From: JBBRNH01 sp038230415
GTDB taxonomy: Bacteria; Bacteroidota; Bacteroidia; Cytophagales; Spirosomataceae
Direction of reading: 5' to 3'
Assembly (NCBI GenBank): GCA_038230415.1
Contig: JBBRNH010000121.1
Coordinates: 1 to 12,672 of the forward strand
Length of the DNA: 12,672 nt
Part shown: positions 7,395 to 12,672 of the stretch, in pieces
Layout: each line of letters starts with the position of its first letter
How positions within the stretch are numbered: the first letter of the stretch is position 1
Translations under genes and position numbers: made by a program
The notes under the pieces: model-generated
What the model was told of the DNA's origin: nothing
The model's input: only the letters and a program-made list of their open reading frames with translations
The model's database searches: none

Positions 7395-7647
7395 CTTCAA
7401 CGGGGAGGTAAAGGTCTGTTAAGCGAACCACTTGTTGGTCTAATAACAAACGGAATGTGAACGCAATAAATTTGTTCTTCGGGCTGAAGCCAATCACATA
7501 GCCGAAATCATCTGTCGCGTGATAGTCAGCATAGAGCGAGCGAATGTCGTAAAATATATCCTCAATCTCGTCCGCTGTAATGCACTGTTCAGCTAATCGG
7601 TCGAAATCAAGAAACGAAAAATCAAAATCAAAACGCGGTAAGTCCAT
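7360..7647 (-). CDS. Small unrecognised protein (95 residues), weakly BrnT-like
   Basis: The start is the ATG at 7647. The N-terminus is aspartate- and phenylalanine-rich (MDLPRFDFDFSFLDFDRL). Then come a helix-like ITADEIEDIFYDIRSLY (about 24-40), a strand pair GYVIGFSPKNKFIAFTFRLL (about 49-68), and VVRLTDLYLPVEDEIRYWYF near the C-terminus. The order helix with an I..EIE pattern, then G.S.k.k.i.v.f, then a strand and a late helix starting E.E...Y recalls the BrnT/RelE-like toxin fold. The basic residues that BrnT uses in R-x-I-S-A-R are not conserved, so the match is weak. The following gene overlaps it by 35 bases. Alternatives are a non-toxic paralogue or a lineage-specific small protein. 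It is real as a gene because of its composition and tight coupling; function is open. Confidence 0.62.
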   Translation of the reverse strand: MDLPRFDFDFSFLDFDRLAEQCITADEIEDIFYDIRSLYADYHATDDFGYVIGFSPKNKFIAFTFRLLLDQQVVRLTDLYLPVEDEIRYWYFGLR

Positions 7648-7670
7648 TCTTGCGTCACGGGTTTTTTCGT

Positions 7671-7678
7671 CAAAACTA
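7671..7678 (-). promoter_or_regulatory. Candidate Bacteroidetes -7 promoter box for the small gene pair
   Basis: On the minus strand these eight bases read TAGTTTTG, an exact fit to the Bacteroidetes -7 consensus TAnnTTTG. It lies 23 bases upstream of the ATG at 7647, in the 48-base gap after the GT-C gene, and would start RNA about 15-17 bases before the ATG. No convincing -33 TTTG is present at the right distance, so the call is tentative. If real, the small pair and the lactonase have a promoter independent of the upstream genes. Confidence 0.3.
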
Positions 7679-7695
7679 CACCATAAACAGCGCGA

Positions 7696-9153
7696 CTACT
7701 CCTGATACACCGCGAACCGCCCGTCAAAATACGTCAATTTATAAAACGGAATGTGTGCTGTTCCCGGCTTGGGGTAAAAACCTTCGGGCCGGTACTGATA
7801 ATCCATCAACACAAACCCAACTCCGCGCCGGTGCGCCCACCTTGCCATCTGCACCGATGGATTGTTGGTTGGCGGAGCAAGGTGTTTGGCGTTTTCGTGG
7901 GCCAGCAAACGCGGGTACTGCTCATATTCGTTGAAAAGAAACGTGAGCGGCACCAGCCCGACCTTGCCCGCCGGGATGTGTGGGCGTAGGTTGCGGTACG
8001 AAACCGGCAGGTATTCAGTGCTAAAATTCTCCTGAATCAGTTGCCCTGTACCGACCAGGCCAATCACGAAATACAGCCCCATCACGACTTTCAGGCCTAA
8101 GTTCATGAACGGACGCAGTCGGTACAGTTCATAAATCAGACAGAGCATAACCGGCATAAACAACGGCAGATATGACCCGGAACCCTGTTTGGTAATCACC
8201 CAAAAAGATGCTACTAACACCAGCGAATACACGCGCAACACCACCGGCAAATCGCGCAGAAACCGGCGTTGGTGCCAGACCATAAACACCAGCAGAACAG
8301 ACAGCGCGGCCTGTTCGGGCGATTCAAAAAACAACTTTGGGAAGGTCAGCATCACCAGCAGCTTGGCCCGCCAGCCGAACGCATCCTGCGTGGCAGGGTC
8401 GTTTCTGAACTGATATAGCCAGGTGGCAAATCCATCGCTGGCCTGCACGACATCGGCAAAATATAGCAAGCCAACCAGCCCGCCGATGACCGAAAAAACC
8501 ATCGCCAACCGATATTGCCGTAAATAAATGAGCGTGCCAAAACCGGCAATCAGGTAAATCACGCCGTTGAGGTGGCAGAGCATTGCCAACCCCGCCAGTA
8601 CACCCGCCAGCATCACTTTTGGCACGGTTTGCCGCCCCGACTGCAAACACAAAAACGACCAAAACCCCAGCCCGGACACCATCAACTCCGGGCGGTTCTC
8701 GAAACTGAGTTTAATCAGCAGCCGGTTCGAGAACACCAAAATCAACAACGCTAACACTGATGGCAGCCAATCAGTCGGCTCCCGGCGACGGACATAAACC
8801 GATAATCCGGCGATGAAAACGACAAAAAAAATCAGGCCAATAAATTGAATAACAGGTAGTTGAGAACCAAATAACGTCATCAGCCCGGCCCCGAACGCCA
8901 GAAATAGTTTATGACTGACGAGCAGTTGGCTTTCCCAGCCGAGAATACCCCGGAAAAACTCCGACCGGACAACGCCCCGTTTCATTAGCCAGTACGACTG
9001 TTCGGCAAACCAGGCATCGTCGCCGGTGGGGTAGCGGTGGTAATACGTTAGCCCGGTCAGGCAAACCAACACCGTTAGGACAATAGCAAGCCGGGGGGCT
9101 GAAGAAAAATGTTCGATAGTTGCGGGCGAACCACACAGGCAGTTCACCGGCAA
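7696..9153 (-). CDS. Multi-spanning membrane protein, GT-C fold glycosyltransferase-like (PMT/ArnT type)
   Basis: A protein of about 485 residues with a first span near 22-36, an acidic periplasmic loop YPTGDDAWFAEQSYWLMKRG (41-60), then roughly nine or ten more spans up to about 378 and a soluble C-terminal domain of about 105 residues. The Asp45-Asp46 pair in the first loop followed by an amphipathic helix is the hallmark layout of GT-C enzymes, which transfer sugars from polyprenyl-phosphate donors to lipids or proteins on the periplasmic face. The start is uncertain: the frame has no ATG before the first span, and I use a TTG at 9153, with GTG at 9147 as alternative. The frame stays open back to the upstream stop at 9205-9207. 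It lies 51 bases after the MR/MLE gene on the same strand. Acceptor and donor are unknown. Confidence 0.75.
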   Translation of the reverse strand: MPVNCLCGSPATIEHFSSAPRLAIVLTVLVCLTGLTYYHRYPTGDDAWFAEQSYWLMKRGVVRSEFFRGILGWESQLLVSHKLFLAFGAGLMTLFGSQLPVIQFIGLIFFVVFIAGLSVYVRRREPTDWLPSVLALLILVFSNRLLIKLSFENRPELMVSGLGFWSFLCLQSGRQTVPKVMLAGVLAGLAMLCHLNGVIYLIAGFGTLIYLRQYRLAMVFSVIGGLVGLLYFADVVQASDGFATWLYQFRNDPATQDAFGWRAKLLVMLTFPKLFFESPEQAALSVLLVFMVWHQRRFLRDLPVVLRVYSLVLVASFWVITKQGSGSYLPLFMPVMLCLIYELYRLRPFMNLGLKVVMGLYFVIGLVGTGQLIQENFSTEYLPVSYRNLRPHIPAGKVGLVPLTFLFNEYEQYPRLLAHENAKHLAPPTNNPSVQMARWAHRRGVGFVLMDYQYRPEGFYPKPGTAHIPFYKLTYFDGRFAVYQE

Positions 9154-9164
9154 ATATCGAACAT
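9109..9164. repeat. 10-base inverted repeat around the start of the GT-C gene
   Basis: ATGTTCGATA (9109-9118) and TATCGAACAT (9155-9164) are perfect reverse complements separated by 36 bases. The right copy lies just upstream of the TTG taken as the GT-C start and the left copy lies inside its first codons. It may be a regulatory site or RNA stem controlling initiation, or chance; nothing else nearby supports a mobile element. Confidence 0.4.
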
Positions 9165-9204
9165 CAAACCCGACGGGCAGCTTGGGCCAACCATCAAACG
9201 GCGT

Positions 9205-10701
9205 TTAACTCCACTCCCGATCCCACGAATCGCGGGTGTTCCACATATCGGTGGGGGCAAACCAGGTGTTTTCTTTTTTCAGGAAGCGTTTAGCGGCTTC
9301 TTCGTTGAGGTTCACACCCAAGCCGGGCGCGTTCGGCACAGTCACAAAACCACTCTGTATCAACGGTTTTGTGCAGGTTACGATGTCTTCCCAACCGGCC
9401 ACGTCAATACCATGATGCTCTAAGGCCACAAAGTTCTCGGTAGCAGCCGCGCAGTGAACGTTTGCCATAAACGAAATGGGCGAACCGGCAAAGTGCATTG
9501 CCATCGCAATGCCCGCATCTTCGGCGTAATCACCGATTTTCTTGGTTTCGAGCAAACCGCCCGACGAAGCCAGGTCGGGGTGAATCATGTCAACGGCCCG
9601 CGCATCAATGAGCTTGATAAATTCTTCTTTCAGGTAAATATCCTCGCCCGTCAGCGTGGGCGTATCAATGGCGTTGGTGATTTGTTTCCATTGGTCGGTA
9701 TAAAACCAGGGAACGAGGTCTTCCATCCAGGCCAGCCGAAATGGTTCCATTGCCTTACCAATTTGAATGGACGTGTTCACGTCGAAATGCCCGAAGTGAT
9801 CCGAAGCTAACGGCACATCATAGCCAACTAAGTCGCGCACCTTACCAACGTGTTCGACGAGCCGATCCAGCCCTTTTTTTGTGACCTGAATCCGGGTGAA
9901 GGGGTGTTTCGTCAGGCCATAATTGCCAACGGGAGCCTGCTTACCGGCATACTGATTTTTTAGGCTCCAGAGGTTGGCGTTGACTAACGTTCCGGGTTCG
10001 TCGGCGAGCATATCAATGCCAAAATCCATTTTCAGGAATGTATAGCCGAGGTCTTTGCGCTTCTTTATGTTGGCGGCAAACCCCTCATACGTGTCGGCTT
10101 CGGGCGTGTCGGCATAGAGCCGGACGGTATCGCGGTATTTGCCGCCGAGGAGTTGATACGCCGGTACGTTGTAGGCTTTGCCGGCTAAATCCCAGAGGGC
10201 CATTTCAACCCCGCAAACGCCACCGGCGGCCCGCCCATGATTGCCAAATGGCTTGATAATCTTGAACAGTTTCTCGACGTTGCAGGGATTCTGACCCAGC
10301 AACCGGCTTTTGAGCATCAGCGCGTAATTGGCCGAGGCACCGTCGCGCACTTCGCCCCAGCCAACGAGTCCCTGATTGGTATCAATGCGGATGATGGGGC
10401 TGGAAAACGGCACACCACTCAGAATCGCTACCCGCAAGTCGGTGATTTTCAGATCATTCGGCTTCGAGTCGCGGCTGACCTTCTGGGTGATAAACTCCAT
10501 CTCCTGTTCGGGTTGGCCGTTGAAGAGCATACCGAGCGAGAGACCACCGAGGGCCGACTTTTGCAGGAAGCCGCGCCGGGATGAATCGGGGGTCAGGATT
10601 CGGGATGTTGGGTTTTCGGTCAGGGTTTCAGCGTCCGGCCCTGCTTTGGTTTGTGGGGTGGCCGATGCCGGGAGTTTCAGCCGGTCAAGAATGTTTTTCA
10701 T
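9205..10701 (-). CDS. Tat-exported mandelate racemase/muconate lactonizing (enolase superfamily) protein, acid-sugar dehydratase-like
   Basis: A 498-residue protein. The twin-arginine signal SSRRGFLQK with its hydrophobic stretch (residues 40-60) follows an unusually long 40-residue polar leader, and predicts export of the folded enzyme. The enolase-superfamily parts are complete: capping domain about 85-200, then the barrel with Lys224 (FLKMD), predicted Mg ligands Asp301 (LASDHFGHFD), Glu327 (WMED) and Glu353 (TGED), and a general-base/acid His403 (MAMHFAGSP) after HPDLASSGG (374-382). The last pattern resembles D-galactonate and related acid-sugar dehydratases. A segment of about 45 residues (227-272) between Lys224 and Asp301 is longer than in mandelate racemase. 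Enzymes of this group abstract the alpha-proton of an acid sugar and eliminate water to give a 2-keto-3-deoxy acid. It is divergent from rraA. The exact substrate is not readable. Confidence 0.9.
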   Translation of the reverse strand: MKNILDRLKLPASATPQTKAGPDAETLTENPTSRILTPDSSRRGFLQKSALGGLSLGMLFNGQPEQEMEFITQKVSRDSKPNDLKITDLRVAILSGVPFSSPIIRIDTNQGLVGWGEVRDGASANYALMLKSRLLGQNPCNVEKLFKIIKPFGNHGRAAGGVCGVEMALWDLAGKAYNVPAYQLLGGKYRDTVRLYADTPEADTYEGFAANIKKRKDLGYTFLKMDFGIDMLADEPGTLVNANLWSLKNQYAGKQAPVGNYGLTKHPFTRIQVTKKGLDRLVEHVGKVRDLVGYDVPLASDHFGHFDVNTSIQIGKAMEPFRLAWMEDLVPWFYTDQWKQITNAIDTPTLTGEDIYLKEEFIKLIDARAVDMIHPDLASSGGLLETKKIGDYAEDAGIAMAMHFAGSPISFMANVHCAAATENFVALEHHGIDVAGWEDIVTCTKPLIQSGFVTVPNAPGLGVNLNEEAAKRFLKKENTWFAPTDMWNTRDSWDREWS

Positions 10702-10753
10702 GTTGGTTTTCAGTGATTTTCAGGAATAAACTTATCAGGGTCAAAATCAATCG

Positions 10754-10785
10754 TTGGCAGTAATTTACTTGCCAGGATAGCTTTT
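10754..10785 (+). promoter_or_regulatory. Candidate promoter for the rraA-like gene with an internal dyad
   Basis: TTG at 10754-10756 and TAGCTTTT at 10778-10785 (one mismatch to TAnnTTTG) are 21 bases apart, near the Bacteroidetes -33/-7 spacing. RNA would begin near 10792, just where the hairpin at 10790-10821 starts. Between the boxes, TGGCA-GTAA and TTAC-TTGCCA (10755-10774) form an imperfect dyad placed like a repressor site. An alternative pair, TTG at 10807 and TATTTTTC at 10828, would give an almost leaderless transcript. No good box is seen for the divergent MR/MLE gene. Confidence 0.35.
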
Positions 10786-10789
10786 GCGA

Positions 10790-10821
10790 TTGTAGTGTTG
10801 GCACGATTGCCGACGCTACAA
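10790..10821. repeat. 14-base-pair hairpin or palindrome upstream of the rraA-like gene
   Basis: 10790-10803 pairs with 10808-10821 around a CGAT loop. The arms TTGTAGTGTTGGCA and TGCCGACGCTACAA match except for two positions that are G-T pairs in the RNA form, so the RNA stem is fully paired. It lies 23 bases before the ATG at 10845. It could be a 5' leader hairpin, a regulator's operator, or one copy of a dispersed palindromic element; the preserved G-T pairs favour an RNA role. Confidence 0.6.
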
Positions 10822-10844
10822 CAAACCTATTTTTCCAATTCCCA

Positions 10845-11774
10845 ATGAAAAAAATCCTTCTCCCGGCCCTGTTACTGGCTTCGTTACTTACCGCACCCGC
10901 CATCGCTCAAATCCAGATGAGCAAAGAGCAGATCATGTTCTACACCGCCGACTGGAAAGGCGAACGCATGGCCGACGGGCGGCCCAAAGTTTCGGACGCA
11001 CTCGTGAAACGGCTCAAAAATGTCTCTTTAGAAGAAGCCTGGGGCATTTTGCGCGGCCTCGGCTATACCAATCAGTTTGATGGTAACTGGCAGATTATCA
11101 GGCCCGATCAGCCGATGGTAGGCCGCGCCCTCACCGCTCAGTATATGCCCAGCCGCCCCGATATGGAAAAACCCATCAAAGCGCTCGGCAAAACCCAAAA
11201 TCGCCAGGGTAACACCAACTCGTGGCCCATTGACCTGCTTCAGGAAAACGACATCTATATTGCCGATGGCATGGGCAAAATTGCGGGCGGCACCCTCATC
11301 GGTGATAACCTCGGTAACTCGATCTTCGCCAAATCGAAAACCGGCGTAATCTTCGACGGGTCGGTGCGCGACCTCGAAGGGCTCGAAGAAATTCAGGGTT
11401 TCAACGGCTGGGTGCGCGGCTACGATCCCAGTTATATTCAGGACATGACCATGACCTGCATCAACTGCCCCACCCGCATTGGCCGGGCCATTGTGCTGCC
11501 CGGAGACCTCGTGCTTGCCAAAAAAGAAGGCATCGTTTTCATCCCGGCGCACTTAGCCGAGAAAGTGATTTTAGACTCTGAGTTTATCGCCATCGAAGAC
11601 GGTTTCGGCCATCAGATGCTCCGCGAAGGCACTTTTACGCCCGGACAGATTGACCAGGCCTGGACCGATGACATCAAGAAAGCATTTATCTCGTGGATTG
11701 ATAAAAACCCGACCAAAATACCCATGCCCCGCGCCGATTTAGACAAGATTTTGCGGGAGAAAAAGTATCTTTAG
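10845..11774 (+). CDS. Exported RraA/HMG-aldolase family protein
   Basis: A 309-residue protein with a Sec signal peptide (MKKILLPALLLASLLTAPAIAQ, cleavage near 21-22). The RraA-like domain covers about 60-245: the glycine-rich GGTLIGDNLGNSIFAKS (148-164) leads into GVIFDGSVRDLEGL, whose Arg175-Asp176 is the Arg-Asp/Glu pair that binds pyruvate and metal in class II HMG/CHA aldolases of this fold. LPGDLVLAKKEGIVFIP (218-234) is the usual C-terminal motif. The 60-residue pre-domain and the 60-residue helical tail make it longer than cytosolic RraA (about 160 residues). Since E. coli RraA inhibits RNase E in the cytosol, an exported protein is unlikely to do that; aldol cleavage of a 2-keto acid is the better guess. 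It diverges from the Tat-exported MR/MLE gene, supporting a shared pathway. Substrate unproven. Confidence 0.87.
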   Translation: MKKILLPALLLASLLTAPAIAQIQMSKEQIMFYTADWKGERMADGRPKVSDALVKRLKNVSLEEAWGILRGLGYTNQFDGNWQIIRPDQPMVGRALTAQYMPSRPDMEKPIKALGKTQNRQGNTNSWPIDLLQENDIYIADGMGKIAGGTLIGDNLGNSIFAKSKTGVIFDGSVRDLEGLEEIQGFNGWVRGYDPSYIQDMTMTCINCPTRIGRAIVLPGDLVLAKKEGIVFIPAHLAEKVILDSEFIAIEDGFGHQMLREGTFTPGQIDQAWTDDIKKAFISWIDKNPTKIPMPRADLDKILREKKYL

Positions 11775-11776
11775 TC

Positions 11777-11857
11777 AGTGAAGAGTTATTAATGAAGAGT
11801 GAAGAATAAATTACAAATCGCCTTGTATTCTTCACTCTTCATTAATAACTCTTCACT
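11777..11857. repeat. Perfect 32-base-arm inverted repeat filling the rraA-recX gap, with 7-base periodicity
   Basis: 11777-11808 and 11826-11857 are exact reverse complements over all 32 bases, with a 17-base spacer. The element begins 2 bases after the rraA stop and ends 5 bases before the recX ATG, so it is the entire intergenic region. The left arm from 11778 is phased in 7-base units: GTGAAGA, GTTATTA, ATGAAGA, GTGAAGA. It is AT-rich and purine-biased on one strand, unlike the GC-rich genes around it. There is no terminal T-run, so it is not a textbook terminator, though a 32-pair RNA stem would be very stable. Confidence 0.92.
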
Positions 11858-11862
11858 CATTT

Positions 11863-12327
11863 ATGAACGAATACTTAGCCGATGCCCTCCGAAAAGCCGC
11901 GTCGTTTTGCGCCTATCAGGAACGAACCCAGCAGGAAGTCCGCGCCCGACTACTGGCCTGGGACATTACCGGCGACGATGCCGAAGAAATAATTGCCGAA
12001 CTCATCGGGCAGAATTACCTCAACGAAGAACGCTTTGCCAGGACCTTTGCGGGCGGGAAATTCAGGGTTAAACACTGGGGAAAACGCAAAATTCAGCAAC
12101 ATCTCAAACAGCGGGGCATCAGCGGTTATAACCTCAATCAGGCCCTGGCCGACATCACCCCAACTGACTACCGCGCCACCCTCACCGATTTGTTAGACAA
12201 AAAACGCCGGATGCTGCGCGACGATAACCCGTTGGTAATCAAGCAGAAACTCGTGCGATACGCCCTGAGTAAAGGCTACGAATCAGAGTTGATCTTTTCG
12301 GTGCTGGGGGCCGAGGATGTACAATAA
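11863..12327 (+). CDS. recX: RecX family regulator of RecA
   Basis: A 154-residue, highly charged helical protein made of three-helix RecX repeats. The family core is clear: YQERTQQEVRARLLAWDI (about 19-36), then YLNEERFARTFAGGKFRVKHWGKRKIQQHLKQRGI (about 52-86), in which the LNEERFA and WG..KI..HL..RGI patterns are diagnostic, and a final repeat with VIKQKLVRYALSKGYESELIF (about 126-146). RecX binds in the RecA filament groove and limits recombination and SOS activity in the cytoplasm. The length is normal. The gene is not beside recA, as is common in Bacteroidetes. The ATG at 11863 lies 5 bases after a 32-base-arm inverted repeat, so a hairpin would sit next to the ribosome entry site if rraA and recX share a transcript. 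It converges with the 62-residue gene at 4 bases distance. Confidence 0.93.
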   Translation: MNEYLADALRKAASFCAYQERTQQEVRARLLAWDITGDDAEEIIAELIGQNYLNEERFARTFAGGKFRVKHWGKRKIQQHLKQRGISGYNLNQALADITPTDYRATLTDLLDKKRRMLRDDNPLVIKQKLVRYALSKGYESELIFSVLGAEDVQ

Positions 12328-12331
12328 ACAA

Positions 12332-12520
12332 CTACTGTTCAGGCTGTTCATCCGGCCTTCTTTCACGGAGATGCTCGAAGAAGCTGAGTAATTGAGCCGT
12401 GTCTGTCCGTGCGAACAAATCATTCATCTCTTTCAACTTCCGCTGAGAAGGCAAGAGCTTGGGCTTTGCTGTTACAATTGTTGCTTCTGACTTGTCTACT
12501 ATCACAGATGACTTTTCCAT
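12332..12520 (-). CDS. Small unrecognised protein (62 residues)
   Basis: A 62-residue polar protein from the ATG at 12520. The N-terminal half is disordered-looking (KSSVIVDKSEATIVTAKPK) and the C-terminal half is helical and charged (LKEMNDLFARTDTAQLLSFF then EHLRERRPDEQPEQ). I recognise no family. It starts 5 bases after the stop of another minus-strand frame that runs in from the right edge, which argues for a two-gene operon. Its stop is only 4 bases from that of recX. A pair of small genes like this could be an antitoxin with its partner, but neither shows a known motif. Confidence 0.55.
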   Translation of the reverse strand: MEKSSVIVDKSEATIVTAKPKLLPSQRKLKEMNDLFARTDTAQLLSFFEHLRERRPDEQPEQ

Positions 12521-12525
12521 CGGTT

Positions 12526-12672
12526 TTATTTCATAAATACGAAAAATGACTGATATGCCGTATTGGGGCGGAACTCTTCGTAAAATCCGTCCAATTCGCC
12601 AACTACTCTGTAACGTCTTTTAATCAAGTCCAATTCGCGGCTTATCACAGTACGATACAGGCGCGTTCGGCG
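12526..12672 (-). CDS. Unrecognised protein, 5' part outside the window (48 C-terminal residues)
   Basis: Reading the minus strand from the right edge, one frame stays open for 48 codons and stops with TAA at 12526-12528, just 5 bases before the ATG of the 62-residue gene. The visible C-terminus is basic and aromatic, reading LYRTVISRELDLIKRRYRVV, then GELDGFYEEFRPNTAYQSFF and ending VFMK. The amino-acid mix and the tight spacing make it look like a real gene end, but I cannot name a family. A small DNA- or RNA-binding protein would fit the basic residues, as a guess only. Confidence 0.5.
   Translation of the reverse strand, partial: RRTRLYRTVISRELDLIKRRYRVVGELDGFYEEFRPNTAYQSFFVFMK

Noticed and set aside
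11028..11552. Minus-strand frame of 174 codons opposite the RraA-like gene
   Set aside because: The forward gene has a signal peptide and family motifs; the reverse frame has no recognisable features and arises from codon bias.
10845..11774. Naming the RraA-like gene as the RNase E inhibitor rraA or as menG
   Set aside because: The signal peptide and extra terminal regions place it outside the cytosol, so neither role fits; the menG assignment of this family is a historic misannotation.

Overview
The window looks like chromosomal DNA of a Bacteroidetes bacterium, most likely a Cytophagales member of the Spirosoma type. This rests on the protein families, the lack of Shine-Dalgarno-like start sites, and TAnnTTTG-type promoter candidates. 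It is an inference from content, not from a marker gene. It is densely coded (no gene-free stretch above about 150 bases), and I see no rRNA, tRNA, CRISPR array, transposase or phage gene.

Layout. 3-1078 (+): the 3' end of an unrecognised gene that overlaps by 4 bases a DUF4123 protein, the adaptor family that loads type VI secretion effectors. 1190-3256 (+): an OPT-family oligopeptide/metal-chelate transporter. 3312-5976 (+): a Bacteroidetes-type Mla/MCE lipid-transport unit, mlaE-mlaF-mlaD (permease, ATPase, membrane-anchored MCE protein). 6038-10701 (-): a run of same-strand genes read from right to left: a Tat-exported enolase-superfamily (MR/MLE) enzyme, a GT-C-type membrane glycosyltransferase-like protein, two tiny overlapping genes that may be a toxin-antitoxin pair, and an exported seven-bladed lactonase-family protein. 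10845-12327 (+): an exported RraA/HMG-aldolase-like protein, divergent from the MR/MLE gene, followed by recX. 12332-12672 (-): a 62-residue unknown protein and the 3' end of another unknown gene.

Two things stand out. First, three enzymes that could act in sequence on a sugar lactone or sugar acid (lactonase, acid-sugar dehydratase-like MR/MLE protein, RraA-type aldolase) all carry export signals, so a periplasmic non-phosphorylative sugar-acid route is a reasonable hypothesis. Second, several short intergenic gaps are filled almost wholly by long inverted repeats: an 88%-matched 40-base-arm repeat between mlaF and mlaD, a 50-base near-perfect hairpin between mlaD and the convergent lactonase gene, and a perfect 32-base-arm repeat filling the rraA-recX gap. 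The first and last have arms built from degenerate 7-base units (GTRGTTY and GTGAAGA types), an unusual structure that the genes do not explain.
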